Shown: one piece after another, positions 9,372 to 21,729 of the stretch | Numbering within the stretch: the stretch's first letter is position 1 | Layout of the letters: each line of letters begins with the position of its first letter | NCBI GenBank assembly: GCA_030998225.1 | Contig: JAPYXD010000704.1 | Location: 5,332,001-5,396,000 of the forward strand | Direction: 5' to 3' | Origin: Diplolepis rosae | Taxonomy: Eukaryota; Arthropoda; Insecta; Hymenoptera; Diplolepididae | DNA length: 64,000 nt | Notes under the pieces: generated by a model | What the model was told of the DNA's origin: nothing | Seen by the model: only the letters and a program-made list of their open reading frames with translations | The model's database searches: none | Program-made: the position numbers and the translations under genes

Positions 9372-10708
9372 CAGTAATTTTTAATTGACCGCTTGATTTG
9401 CTCATTTCAAGGGAAAAGAACTGGGAAATAATTTCACTAGTAAAAGATTGGGTTATTACATTTTTTTTATTAAGCATCAGTGTATTCTTGACGCCATATT
9501 CGAGTCTAAGCGTCACCCGCCATCACTGACGCACACAGAACTTCTTAGTTACGGTAAGTTACCGTCACGGGCCGGCCAACCTGTTGTCATGTGCCTTGCC
9601 GTTACCAGAATTTCAGTAAACAAATTCACGGAGACAAATGAAAATTAATTAACTTTTATAATAGATTCAAGTTTCCCAGATTTTTTCCAATTCTTACTAC
9701 GAGAACGAGGCTGGAATATTCTCCTTGTCTTCTGTCTCGCTACGAGAACGAGGCTGGAGCATCCTTCTCGTCGTTCTCTCTCTACCTCCCTCGTACAGGA
9801 CAAGAAACGAGATCAACGGCTATCTCTCCTCCGTGCACAGCAGTACCTGCGCCGTCCAGTACTAGAGGCCCAGGGATACACCACGCAGCCTGTCCGTCCG
9901 GCGTATCAGAGAGGACGGGAACGAGTCCACGCCATCGTGCTTAACGACCCGCGGCGTACGTCCGGTATTGCAACAAGTGAAACAAGGACCAACAACCGGC
10001 TCCAGAGGTTCTAACTACTGCAAACTGGTCTTCGGCCGGAAACGCTTAGCCAAATAGACATACCACGAGCAGGGCTCTACATACTATCTCCCCTGCGCAC
10101 CTGGATGTGCCATTGGGAAGCTTCTCCCCCACTCCAGGCCAGAGAAGCAACATTCGGCCCATGAACGCATACGGTTCGAGTCAAATCTTCCGGCCGAAAT
10201 CCCCACTTCACTTTTCCTACGTGCCAAGCGTAAGAACTAGGTCTGGCGCGGAGGTTACGTCACGAAATTTACAGGGGCCTTGGAAGCCGTCACGGATCGC
10301 CTCCCCTCTTCCGATAGTTGAAAAACCCACACGGCCACGGAGCATCCTCTCCCCACTAAACACCCTGGTGAAGACTCACACCTTCAAAAGGGTGCGACCG
10401 ACGACCTCGACGCCGTCTTCCAGGACGTTTTTGACATTCCGTTAATCCTTTCTTCAATAGGATTGACGCCTTCGCCACTCATGAGATATAGACTTATCTC
10501 GTGTACTATGCACCCACGGGGTAACCCTCCCCCCCTATCGCAACTACGAAACCCCGCTATTTCACGGGACATACTGAAACTCAGAGGATAAAGCGCTGCT
10601 CGAAAGAGTTATTCTAGATATCGTATCACCGTATCACTGATTTTGTTCGACGGCATACAACGACCAACTTCTGTAACTTTTTTAAAATTTAAAAATAGTT
10701 AAATATAT
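9372..10708. other. Unassigned region, GC-richer, with a short tandem duplication
   Basis: No gene was recognised. CTACGAGAACGAGGCTGGA occurs twice about 43 bp apart (around 9695-9760). A plus-strand frame at 10107-10445 (112 codons, Pro/Ser/Arg-rich) has no recognisable motif and is probably a by-product of base composition. Confidence 0.5.
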
Positions 10709-11148
10709 GTGAGGTGCCACGAGAAAAGGGAACAAACGCGGAAAACTAGAATTTTACAGGGCGAGCGATGGAAGTGGAGCTCTTTTCTCAGTGAAAGACG
10801 ACTCCTAAAAACCTGCCCCTCTACTTACAACTACACTCTCACTAGTCGTGTTCCAGTATCCATGTTTCTCGCTTCTGTTCCCGCAAGAAAACCACGCGAT
10901 TCTGAAATCAGACAGACTCTACTGTATGTAGTAGTAGTGAGTGGTGGGAGGTGTTTTTGTTGGTCCGTAGTTTAGCTCAGAAATGCTGCATGTACGGCCC
11001 TCTAATAAGCAATTTTATAGGTATAAATAATGCTTAAAAATTTTTTCTGATTTTTTTGCTAGATAGAGCAACTCCGAAACTATGGATAGAGACCAAAAAA
11101 GATTTGCGATATTTTCCGCGTTAGTCCCCTTTTCTCGTGGCACGTCAC
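10709..11148. mobile_element. 440-bp MITE with 37-bp inverted termini
   Basis: The left end (10709-10745) begins GTGAGGTGCCACGAGAAAAG and the right end (11112-11148) is its inverted copy with three mismatches. There is no coding capacity. The flanks show no clear target duplication, so the superfamily is uncertain. It lies in an intron-sized gap of the MULE-like gene fragments. Confidence 0.8.
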
Positions 11149-11338
11149 ATTTGTATTAACCATAAGTAAGTTTTACTTCACTTTCCCCTTCCCTTCATCT
11201 GAAGGATTGTCCACACTCCTTCTATCTCTCTCATTACCCTACGGTGCACCAGACCAGTCATTGCGTCGCCACTCTTTCCTTCTCCCTCACTCCCATACCT
11301 GTCATAAAAGAGGTCCACAACATTGTTATAACAAAAAA

Positions 11339-11483
11339 GTACAAGAGAAAAGAATTTAGAAAAAGAAAAGAATGCACGAGAAGTTATCTTCGTTTAGATC
11401 CTGGCAAATGGGAATATTGGATTTTTGATGAAATATGGGATTCATCGAAGATTATGTGTGGTTTTAACTTTCGTGGACATTAC
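11339..11483 (+). pseudogene. Exon-like fragment of the MULE/FB-NOF-like protein (part 2)
   Basis: The frame reads YKRKEFRKRKECTRSYLRLD, then PGKWEYWIFDEIWDSSK and CGFNFRGHY. It is preceded by AAAAAAG and followed by GTAAGA at 11484, a good 5' splice site. The Tyr/Trp-rich pattern resembles the segment after the acidic N-terminus in the insect MULE-like family named in part 1. It is too short for a firm call. The order and strand agree with the neighbouring pieces. Confidence 0.35.
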
Positions 11484-12740
11484 GTAAGAAAATGTATAAT
11501 TTTGTTAATATATTATAAACAAATAATTTACTTGCGGCACTTGTCGTGCCAAAGAATAGGTATCGGAAACGCAAAATGTTAATAATACTTACGAAATATA
11601 GATATAAACTAGTATCAGCTATAAAAATTTAATTATTTGATAATATTGTTTGTCGAAATTTTTTTCACATCGTTTCATACCTTTTAAAAAATTATTCGAT
11701 TTTTATGAATTGCAACTTATTGTGTTGTATGAAAGACTCCGTACGACTTACATGTATTCAATTCTTAAAAATATCAAACAAATTTAAGATGCATAAATTA
11801 ATTAAAAGATAATTCAAGATGCCAAAGGTTTTTATCTAGACAATAAGTATTATTTGTCGAATTCTTTGCTCAACATGAAATTGGTTATAAACAAGTCGTA
11901 AGGAATCTTCTCGCTGATAAAATGAGCCGTCATTCACTACAATCGCAAAATTTTTTTAAAGGTATTAAAAAGTGATTCAAGTAAAATAAAAAATTCATCA
12001 AAAATCAAATTTGTATGGCAAACACTTTTTAAACATTTAAAATATGTTTTTCATAAGTGTAATTGTTCTTTTAACACATAATACCATCATTAATAACATT
12101 TTGATTCTTGAAAGTGTACACAGTGGTAATAAAACTCTAAACACCCAGAAGGCGTCTTTGGAACGTTAATTGAATTGTTATTGAACGTCCTAAAAACTTC
12201 CCTAGGACGTTAAAAAGACATGTACTGAAAGACGACTCGGCATGTCCCCTTGTGACACCTTCAAATTATGTGGTCACTGGGTAAATAATTTGTTTTCGAA
12301 GATTTTTTTTTGTTGACACGACAATTACCTCAAGCGGAAGTCGATAAAATTCTGTTTTTAAAATTGACGCGAAATAAATTCAGTTCCAGGATGGTATTTT
12401 AAAAAAAAATCTAATTCTCTGTAATTCCCACGAAAAGAGTGGTTCTTATTTACTCTTTTGACCGAAGTTGGGTTGTCAAAATCCGTGTCCCAAAGAACTT
12501 CAAGTTTTTTATGCAAATTACATGAGGAAAAGTAATAAAAGGTTTCAAATCCAGATAATTTTTTTAGATTTCATCGAAATCCTTTGACTCTCTAAAATTC
12601 TTATATTAGAACTATGTTAAAAAAGTGTATTTAATGGGGAAAAAATTCAACATTTTTGTAAATATTGTGAATATTATAATTTTGGGTGATATTTTCAAAA
12701 AATTCTTCATTTATATATTCTAAATACTAATTTTCTATAG
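11484..12740. other. Intron-like AT-rich gap
   Basis: This is bounded by GTAAGA at 11484 and TTTTCTATAG ending at 12740, compatible with an intron. A perfect 9-bp hairpin (AACGTCCTA/TAGGACGTT) lies at 12184-12211. Nothing else was seen. Confidence 0.35.
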
Positions 12741-13037
12741 GATATTGTACATGTGAAAGTACTATCACATATTACATTGACAATCATAAGTACGCCAATG
12801 AAGAAAAAATTGTCTTCAAGAGCAATTCGCCAAGAAATTGAAAAGGTGCTGCTTACAAAAGGTGTAGAACTGTACCGCCCTGAACAAGCAGAAAAAATAA
12901 TGAAGCCTAGTGACGGAGAAACCGCCACTTTGCCAAAAGTTTCGGTATTGAGGGTTATGAGAACGGAAGAAGTAAATTCAAGCCATCTTCATGAGGACCC
13001 ACAAAAAGCCCTTGGCATTATGAAGTTTTCAACATAG
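12741..13037 (+). pseudogene. Exon-like fragment of the MULE/FB-NOF-like protein (part 3)
   Basis: This open frame starts right after a 3' splice-site-like TTTTCTATAG. It contains KKKLSSRAIRQEIEKVLLTK, VELYRPEQAEKIMKPSDGE and LPKVSVLRVMRTEE, then HEDPQKALGIMKF, and stops at 13037. The pattern of a basic start, a helical run, a Pro-Ser hinge, LRVMRxEE and LxIMKF matches the region before the catalytic core in this family as I remember it. Beyond the stop the next recognisable piece is at 13140. Confidence 0.45.
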
Positions 13038-13139
13038 ATTAATTCTATACACAGTATTAGACATAATTCAATTTATACGTACTTCAGGACCAAAAGTTAA
13101 ATAAACTTATATTTATATCACGCGTGCCACAATATATAT

Positions 13140-13513
13140 AGTATTTGTACAAACCTTACTGGCGAAATGATAAGAGCAATGGAATGGTACACAGAAGAAA
13201 GGGAAAAACTTATTTTCCTGTATTTGATTGTGGTGAATAATGCTGTTGGTCGATACGTCGTAGCAGTGATGATCAGCGAAACTCGCAATACTGTGACAAC
13301 ATTGAATTTCCTTAAAGAGTGGACTCATCTAGGCGCTTTTCATCCAAAAAATTTGCTTCAGATGGAGCCCTAGCAATACTAACAGCAGCTATTCGAGCTT
13401 TTACCCAGTATTCTACAATGAAAGAATATAATGTTGCTTGTGGAGAGGGTGGTGTGACGTTGCAGATTTTCTGCAACTCACAAAGCCACCTTTTAACCTG
13501 CGGAAGTAATCTG
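13140..13513 (+). pseudogene. Catalytic-core fragment of the MULE/FB-NOF-like transposase (part 4)
   Basis: One frame gives EKLIFLYLIVVNN, VGRYVVAVMISETRNT and LNFLKEWTHLGAFHPK, up to about 13345. The neighbouring frame continues with KKFASDGALAILTAAIRAFT and STMKEYNVAC. The order of strand, MISExxNT, LxEW and SDGALAILxA is the signature of MULE-type DDE cores, where the aspartate of SDGA is the second catalytic residue. One frameshift lies near 13340. The first aspartate and the final glutamate were not found, so the gene is broken or incompletely spliced in my reading. Confidence 0.5.
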
Positions 13514-16219
13514 TAGAACTATCTTATAAGCTGCGAGACTTACCTGGCCTACGTGAATGTTGCTGAAAACTCGCTCGGCGCTCCATGGTCTGATAATATT
13601 ATATCATTGTTAGTATTAAGGTTAAACTATCCTTTATTGTTTTATTATATACGCTCATCGAGATTTGCCATCGAGGAAGCAGTGTCGGCCATCTATAGTC
13701 GGTTATGAGAAGCTACAGGAAGGCTGTGGGTAAACCGTGGGTCAGTCACCGCCATTTTGGCTCCCAAGTCATTAAAAAAGCCTCGTCGCCATCCCTGGCG
13801 TTGCTGGAGGGACATCTACAGTTGAGACACCCTTATTGGTTCTATAATAGTGTATTTTGAGTTAATCGTCGACATTTGTTGTGGAGTTGCCCGACCTTAT
13901 TCCAGAACTTGACATGTTCCGGTGAGAATAGGAGCAAGCTTCCCAGCCCTGGGTATCGTATACGCACTTGCCACAAATACCCAGATACTAATTTTGAGAC
14001 CAGCATGGATACCGGTTGAGGAATAACACAACCCTGTACGAGACCCTAGGCTAGTTCCGGTGAAGACAGAGGGGAACTACCCAAACCTGTTCGAGATTCG
14101 TGGCAAGTTCCTGATGAGAACGGAACGGATATCCAGCCCTGGTGAAGGTGGATTTAGTCCCCAAGCCTTTAGACCTTCATATCGTATCAGTCACCAACTA
14201 GAGAGAGACAGAACGATATGAAGAAAAAGACAGCAATGCAGTTACATATTCACTTGTACGGAGGCTGCTTTCGGAGTGTTGTTCAAGACTTCTACTGTTT
14301 AACGAATGAGAAGAATACTGAGTTATTATGAAAAAGAATATGGACCAGTAAGGAGATGGACAGACGACGAGGCAGACAAGAGGAAAGTAAGAAGAGACTA
14401 CTGGCCAGCAGTTCTCCCACGGCGAGCATTGAGAACGAGGCTTAAGGTTGCAAGCGTGGCACAACGATGGACTATCTTGACGTTTTTGCGTACTCCACGG
14501 TGGAAAGAAGAGCGACCTGTCACTTTTTGTTCTGGTTGCGTTACGAAGTGCACGAATGTGTTGATTGTCGACGTGAGACTTCCGTGGAGAAAAGACCGAA
14601 AAGTCAAGAATACTGTAGAGTAGTGCCTGACAGAGGCTAATATTTAGAGAAGAATATTTGTTAAAGGTAAGAGCTTTATCTACGACGGGTTGAGCCCAGG
14701 AATATTTTACAAAGTTTTTTTGTGATTAATGGGCGCGTTGGCGTCCGGATAAGGGTTCCTTGGCTGAGCCTGTGTTAAAGTAATAGTTTTAGTGTAGGTT
14801 GAGTTCTCTTTTTGCTGGTGCAAAATTTAAGTGTGCATAGACAATTTTACGGGGCCGAGTCAAACAACTGTTATTGTTGTTTATAACCCTCCCCTCTACC
14901 ATTTTCTTCTAGCGAAGAGGCTGAGCTAGCAGCACGTCGGATTCCCACTCGGGACTCCGGCATTTTGGGTTTGTGTCGAGTCTGGACGAGGTAGAGAGAA
15001 AATCCAAACCGGGGATTTTGAACTACCACGAGTTGGCAAGACGAACAACTTATCGAGTTAGGATCAGTGCCTAGTCCTCTAACCTTTTTTTGTTATCTTA
15101 TTTGTTTTTGGTATTTTTCGTTACCTTAACGTTGGTGGAGGATTGGTCTAAGAAAGACCTGGCGCCCGCGGTTATCATCTTTTTGAGTTAAGTCATTTGA
15201 TTTCTCTTCTCTGTTATTTTATGTTTTTTTGAGTGGAGGAGAGAATTAATTTTTTTTGAGCTAGTACCAGAGTGGGAAACCTGAATTGGGCGCGGCTATC
15301 TAACTAGATTGGAAAGTTGGAAAAAGCTACGTCACAGTGGGTTTCCAGGATTTTATATTCGAGGAAATATTACTCACTTTATCAAACTTTATGTCGATTT
15401 CAGAAGCAAGCTGACGAACTCGAAAAAAGTTAGAATTATCTACAAAGCATGCATTGTCCAGTTGACCCTATGTTGAAGCATAGAAAGTTCCAAGTAAATT
15501 GTGGAAGCCATTTTGGTAGTCGCACATTGCGAAACCAATTGTCGTCTCTTGCAAGCAAATGAGGTTACTTAGTGTAACAACTGAAGAAATTTTTTGAAAA
15601 ATCTACTTCACCCTAAGGAACTAGAAGAACTTGCAGAACGTCTCATAAAACACATGAAATCGCGTTCTCTTTGGCCATGTATTTTAAAAGACCGAAATGG
15701 GTATGGTGAGAAGCAAACGCAATGAAAATCAACTATATAGAGAGAGCCAATGGCGACGCAACTGTTAACATTGACAAGACTTTGCACAAGACCACACCAA
15801 TGAGATACTTGCCAGTATAATCCTTAGCTACAGCAATATTGATAGTAGTATAAGCACTAATAATGAACAAAATAAAAATAAGAGCCGATGCAGCAGGACA
15901 GACTTATGTTCTATACACAAAGAGGAATGTCGCCGCAAACAAGCTGTAACAAAAACTAGACTTTTTTCTGTGAAAGAAAATATTATATTGTGTTGCAAGG
16001 ACGCGATGTAGGTGAGTCTCGCATGAATGTGAAGCCAGCACAAGGAGCAGGAGCAGACGATGCCGAGGCGATGGATTGCCGATATCAAGTCGACGGGTAT
16101 GCAAATATCAGCCGAAGGTGAGTTTAGCGACCCGAAGACAAGACACTGCCAATCCATCGAAGTGGCATCGTCTGCGTCAAGCTGAGTGCTATCCTGACGG
16201 TGAAACTTTGGTCAAATAT
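13514..16219. other. Unassigned region
   Basis: No convincing gene. Between about 13915 and 14150, three loosely similar blocks share GTTCC(G/T)G(A/G)TGA and CCA(G/A)(C/A)CCTG, suggesting an old degenerate tandem repeat or LTR scrap. A frame at 14306-14623 (105 codons, Arg-rich) and frames near 15828-16157 show no family motif. Confidence 0.4.
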
Positions 16220-18176
16220 ATATATATCAGGATGGGATTCTACCGACCCAGGTCGACATTGGCAGTAATAAATAGTTAAATCACCATTAACGATAAAACT
16301 ATTGTATTCTTCAACAAAACGTCACAAGTGACGTGTGAACGTCCGATCGTAGGAATGAATAATCATCAATTCGGGTAAAAAGACATGGTCGCCGCTGCAG
16401 CATAGAAAAGATGTGCGCAAGATGAGGGAATCAGTGAGTCCAGTAACATTAGCTCGTTCCCTACAGTACTCCGCCCTGAGCGAGAGCGGTCGTAAAGTAT
16501 AAAACGAAGCAATTCGAGCAAATCGAAGTTTGAAGCTACCAGTAATAAGAGTATAAGAAAAGGTTACGATAAAATTTACATTGGAAATTAAGAAAATTTT
16601 CCAACTATTATACATCAGTCGATTTTAATTTGCAAATTTAATTGCTAAAGACAAAATGAGTATAAAGGCAGGCTTAACCTAAAACTCCACGTCTTAGCGA
16701 AATAAAGAGTCGCATGAGCGATGATTACAGTTGGGACTGAAATGTCTTCAAACAATACAAATACGAGAAAATTATCTTTTCCGAATCAGACGACGGTAGA
16801 ACATACTGATATTATCGCATGAGCGACCCACGCAAAAGTTCTAAAGTGGTAAATCACGTTAAATTCTTTTACCTCGACCGACAACGACAAGATCGAGCCC
16901 AAGCCACCTTCTTTGATTGAAACTCGAAATTGTCAAGGATAGTCTGAGAGCTACTCGAAAAATTCTTTTATTTTATTACTTTTCTGGCCGTTTTCTTTTT
17001 TTGTTTGTTTCATCAATAACACCAGCTTGAAATGCGCCGCCAAAGAGATCGCTGTGTTACCATCACACGTCAGATGGGTTCACAGTCAAGCCACAGAGGG
17101 CACCACCCGACAGGCATGGCTTCTGAAACGACCACGTACTGCAGCCCATGGTTTCAAACACCGTCGCACCATTATTATTATGATTAATATAGAAAGGGCA
17201 TGCCGAGTTGGAATAATCATATATTACATTATATATTGTATATTACCATTGTCTATTTGTAACTGCTGTGTTGCGCAGTACAAACTCTTCGTAGTTTAAT
17301 TGGACCCCTCGACGTTTTAAGCCAATGGGGCAAGCCGACCGATAGACTCTCCCGCTCATTGGTTGTCTGGCGCCGTCGTCTTCAGAAGACGAGTCGCCCG
17401 CGCAAACCTGAGCTTCATGCGCGTGTGCTAGCCTTTCCAGCTGATGTAATAAAACTACGTGACACCTTTGGCGCGCAGCTTTATTCTGTCGTTGCAACTC
17501 GAGTGGCAAATAGCCAAGAAAAAATTATTATAAATCCACCTTTTAATGGACGCCACTATGAACTTCAACTTGGAGGAAGTAAGGCGCGAGATTGCGGCCA
17601 GAAGCCAAGTAAGTCTTTGAGACTACATTCCGGGCCATTACTAATTACTTAGCGATTGTAATTTCTCTGTAAATTTCTTTTCTTTTATTGGCACCGAAGT
17701 GGCTCTCAGGCTCTTTTAGAGCCATATCGCCTTGATAAGGCGCTGTACGGCATCATTGGCCACAAATTTTTATGCTATTTTGAATTTATGTCGAGCCAGG
17801 GCTTTGTCCACTTATTAAATAAATAGTGAATTTAACCGTATCTAACAGCAGCTTGATTTATTCAATTTTTTTTTGCGAGAGCTCCTATGTTTTAGGTTAA
17901 GATTCCTCCCTAACTAAAAAACCATACCTGATCCGAACTCCCGAATCCATCCAGCCCTAGCCGGAACCCCTGCTTAGCTTTGCTTTTTTTTGCATGCTAA
18001 GTTTTATATTTTCAGGGTCTCTAATTTTATAAATATGGCGTCGGTAGACGCCAGGCGCTCATATTAAAAACCGCCTAAATAACGCAGGTGACACTGAGGG
18101 TAATTCCGAATCCTCGGGTCTGCATTGATGAAGATTTGGTTTCTTTTTGACGTTTCAGCGGGAGTCACCCGTTATA
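16220..18176 (-). repeat. Element C 3' LTR (about 1.96 kb)
   Basis: Reverse-complemented, this aligns with the element D LTR (56786-59573) at its start (TTATAACGGGTGAC), through a conserved block of more than 1 kb (about 16850-18176), and again near its end (GCTGCAGCGGCGACCATGT; GACCTGGGTCGGTAGAATCC). The middle part (about 16440-16820) has no match to the longer D copy. It lies immediately downstream, in element orientation, of the truncated integrase of element C. The opposite strand carries the shared frame listed at 17263-17627. Confidence 0.75.
17263..17627 (+). other. Antisense reading frame in element C LTR, ends at GTAAGT
   Basis: On the strand opposite to element C gag-pol, a frame without an obvious start reads VLSQWGKPTDR, WRRRLQKTSRPRKPELHARV and KLRDTFGAQLYSVVATR, to about 17520. 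After a shift it continues MDATMNFNLEEVRREIAARS and runs into GTAAGT, a canonical 5' splice site, at about 17610. The same sequence, frame and donor site occur in element D (57323-57690). I recognise no protein family. The differences between copies include many amino acid changes, so selection on the protein is not evident. Confidence 0.45.
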
Positions 18177-18322
18177 AAGTTTAAACAATGCGAATGAGCA
18201 TAAAAGTGGTTAATCTAAAATTGAAGGCAAGATTAGAAGATGCCGAGTTAATATCCAGACGTTTTACTTGTTTTGGTTTTCATCTGACGTCATTGAATAT
18301 GCAAGCAACATGTCCCAGCCAC

Positions 18323-19954
18323 CTACAAGAAAGTTACCTTTTTACGTGGATATGTTTGCAATTCAGGTAGTGATTTGTCTGATTGAGATTGTTGACATTC
18401 CGGACATGCCTTGTACCGATCCGAAACATCGCGACGCATCGACGACCATACGTATCGCTTACGGATGACACGATCCGTAACATTTGCGCTAGGATCTGCT
18501 GGAGGATGAAACAGATTAAACCCTCGTTCCTTGAGTGGAGATGGAATGACGGGACGTAGTATTCCGCCAGGCATGTTACAATAAGTAGATGTGTGTTCTC
18601 GACCCCATTGTATTTTGCGGATGTTCTATGAGCATTTCGGATGTGATATAAGTGCTTTGATCTCTTCGTCTTCAGCCCGATATTGCGCAAGCTCCAATAA
18701 ACTAAATTCCATGGGTGTGCGCACACTATCGATTCTGGATAGCAAGTTAGCAACGACATTATCGTGACCTCGCTGATATTGAATGCCAGTCGAAAATTGC
18801 GAGATAAAAGCAATTTGGCGTTGCTATCGTAGCGAAAATGGCGAACAGCCTCGTAAATGGCAGTGATCTTGCGGTCATAGGTGCTATAGTTACATTGCGC
18901 AGGAGAAAATTTGCGTCAAAAATGCTAAAGGTTTCCAAGAGTCTTTTAACCAGTGCTCGAGCAAAGCGCCCATGCCGAAGGTAGAGGCATCAGTAACTAG
19001 GCGAGTCTTAGCATCGAGTACCGGATAAAATAACAGAGTCGCGTTACCTAAGTCCTGTTTGACTTTTTCGAACGCCGAATCAGATTCATTATCCCAAGGA
19101 ATCAGTCTTGGCGTTTTTTTGAGAATCACACAAAAATTTTTAAGTAGAGCTTGGATTTTAACGGCATGCTTTAAGTTTCTGCGGTAGAAGTTAACCATTC
19201 CCAGGAAACGGCGGAATTCTACGATAGTCTTTGGCTTAGGGTACTCGGTAATCGCACGTATTTTGTCTGGTGTTGGTCGCAACCTTCATGATTGAACCAA
19301 TAACCCAAGAATTCCAGTTCGGTTTTACCGAACTGACATTTATTGGGATTGATGCGGAGTGAAAAATCCTTCAAGCGTTGGAATACGATTCTAAGATGAT
19401 TTTCATGCTCCTCGTGTGAAGAGAAAGCGATGAGAATGTAATCTATATAGGCTAATACAAAATTAAGGTCGCCTAAGACACGAAAAACCTGAAATACCTG
19501 AAATACCTGTCCGGAATACTGATGGAATTTAAGCGTCGAAAATCGCCACACATGCGCCAGTCACCATTTTTCTTTTCAATCATATGAGTAGGAGTTGGCC
19601 AAGGACTACTAGAAGGTCGGCAAACCCCATCCTCAACCTCTGCTTGAAAACTGCTTTGGCAGCCGTTAGCCTTTCTGAAGAAAGTCGTTTTGCGCGATGA
19701 TGAACCGGTGGAACGGCAGCCAAAATGTAGTGGTGTATATCGATATTAAGGGTCGCATTTCCCGGCTGTAAGGATTTGATAGTCAGAAAGGACTCCAAAA
19801 TGTGTGAAAAGGCGTGTTCATGGCTAATAGTACTCAAACCGTAAACTAGTGCAGGCTTAAAAAATCCGAGAACACTAAAACCGGTGGTGGTATCCACTAA
19901 ACGTGACTCGTGAATATAAGGAACAAGGTTGAATAGTCCAAGATCCCACTGCAA
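18323..19954 (-). pseudogene. Element C pol: protease end, RT, RNase H, integrase start
   Basis: These are Pol pieces in the expected order on the minus strand. The protease-to-RT connector is at 19954-19580 ([40 protein letters not shown]). The RT palm and thumb are at 19551-19219. The catalytic motif reads YIDYIL where active RTs have YxDD, so the second aspartate is lost. The RT thumb and RNase H start are at 19282-18890 ([36 protein letters not shown]). The integrase zinc-binding remnant is at 18574-18323 ([29 protein letters not shown]). The RT fingers are deleted, and the integrase catalytic core is missing before the LTR at 18176. Each piece aligns well to element D by eye. Confidence 0.85.
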
Positions 19955-20536
19955 AGTACCTTCACCGAAATGTTAATAGAAAAAAACGCGTCGAAACATG
20001 TGCATTATATACGCCCTAACACGAAACGGCTAGGTTGTCTAAGCATAGCCGGGTCCTTATGTTAATAATTATTTATTGAAAATCCTAATTTATGCGAGTT
20101 AACTACAAATAAGATTCATAAGATTAACATAGCAACAATTGAAAGTTGACGACTAGACAAGCGGAAAATTGTAGGATTGTCAACCCTCAGGTGGGCTAAA
20201 AATGGGTTGTTTAAATATTTATGCAGATTTTTTTGGCGTAAAACTTCACCGACTGTTCAATAAAATAATAAATACTTGAATTGAAAGCTTACGATCTGCG
20301 CTTCGAGAAAATACAGGGTTGTCTGCGTAATTCCGGGTCCAAAGTGAGACAACCCTACGCTAAAACTTTTCATTTTGCGCGCGCGATAGAAAGGAATGGA
20401 GCACCACTGCAACTACAAGTTGAAATTCGAAAACCGGTTTTGCCATGACTTGTTCTTCCCCCCTTGTACTCAAATCTGTAATAGTGAAAATTTCACAATT
20501 CGAATTAGTGAAAATTATTTCACTATTGAAATAGTA

Positions 20537-21729
20537 TTGGATCTATAACTTAATTCGTGCGGTTTTTTTTTCAAAATTTAAATGTTCATTAAGAAAAACG
20601 TGTACGATAGTATTATTCAAAGTATTGCCCAACTGAAGCTATGACTTTTTCCCATCTTTCTGGCATTTTGTGGATTCTACCCCAAAAGAACTGCGCCGGC
20701 TTGGCGGCCAAGAATGAATCAAGCCACTTTTTGATACCCTGTTGCGATGTGAACCGTATTCTAGTGAAAGCGTTCTGCATCGACCAGAACAAATGGTAGT
20801 CAGAAGGGGCAAGGTCTGGGCTATAAGACGGGTGGGGCAAAACTTCCCATCCACTGTTTTCCAAATAGTTATTAACCGGAATAGCAACATGGGGCCGAGC
20901 GTTGTCATGATGAAAAATTATTACCTCGTGTCTGGTCGCATATTCTAGGCGTTTCTCGGTGATTGCTCTCTTCAAACGGATTAATTGTGTTCACTAGCGT
21001 TTTCCATTGATGGTTTCACCTGGTTTTAGCAGCTCATAATACAGCACACCCTTCTGATCTCACCAAGTAGAGAGCATACCTTTTCGTCATGGATATTCGG
21101 CTTTGCCATTGATTTGGCATTTCTTTTTGTGGCGTTCCAGCAGCATTTCGGACATGCAAAACCGCCTTTCAACGTCTCTCGGCTTGAGTTCATGTGGAAC
21201 CCCATTTCCTTGCTGTTGAATGTATCCGGCTGCTTTTAAACGTTTTGAAATGGCTGCTTGAGTGACTCCCAGACATTTTGCGAGCTCTTCTTGTGTTTGG
21301 CAACAATCTTTATCGAGTAATGCTTCCAGTTCTTCATCTTCAAACTTTTTTGGCTGCCCAGGACATTCTTCGTCTTCCAAACCAAAATTACCACTTTTAA
21401 ATCGTGCAACCCACTTTTGGCACGTTCGCTCAGCTAGAGCATGTTCACCATAAATTTCCACCAAAATACGATGACTTTCGGCAGCAGTTTTCTTCATATT
21501 AAAGTAATGAAGAAGAACTCCCCACAAAAACACTTTTTCAGGCACAAAGTTCGACATATTTGAGTGAAAAAAAATTATTGTTGTTTACGCTTCAAATGAA
21601 TGACATATACTAAAAAAGACACACAATGGCAGTAACTTTCCAACGCATGTTCGGGATATTGGAATGATGGAATAATAATAAAGTTACTCCATCTCTTAGC
21701 AAACTGCACGAATTAAGTTATAGATCCAA
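20537..21729 (-). mobile_element. DD34D mariner nested in the long-TIR transposon
   Basis: The terminal inverted repeats start TTGGATCTATAACTTAATTC, with one mismatch over about 28 bp. TA target duplications lie at 20535-20536 and 21730-21731. The length is 1193 bp. It contains one damaged transposase on the minus strand. Confidence 0.9.
20613..21557 (-). pseudogene. Mariner transposase with first catalytic motif deleted
   Basis: The N-terminal 150 codons (21557-21087) carry the paired DNA-binding helices: NMKKTAAESHRILVEIYGEH, TCQKWVARFKSG, and EECPGQPKKFEDEELEALLD. The C-terminal part (20975-20613) has FHHDNARPHVA and YSPDLAPSDYHLFWSMQNAF. I count 34 residues between the second and third aspartates, giving DD34D. 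After LLERHKKK the frame jumps to CQINGKAEYP, so the segment with the first aspartate (GDExW in relatives) is missing. A stop and frame change follow near 21087-20975. The protein cannot be active. Confidence 0.85.

Noticed and set aside
10107..10445. 112-codon frame, Pro/Ser/Arg-rich
   Set aside because: No recognisable family, an overlapping frame on the other strand, and a GC-rich context that lengthens random ORFs.
14306..14623. 105-codon Arg-rich frame
   Set aside because: Competing frames of similar length on the opposite strand and no motif.
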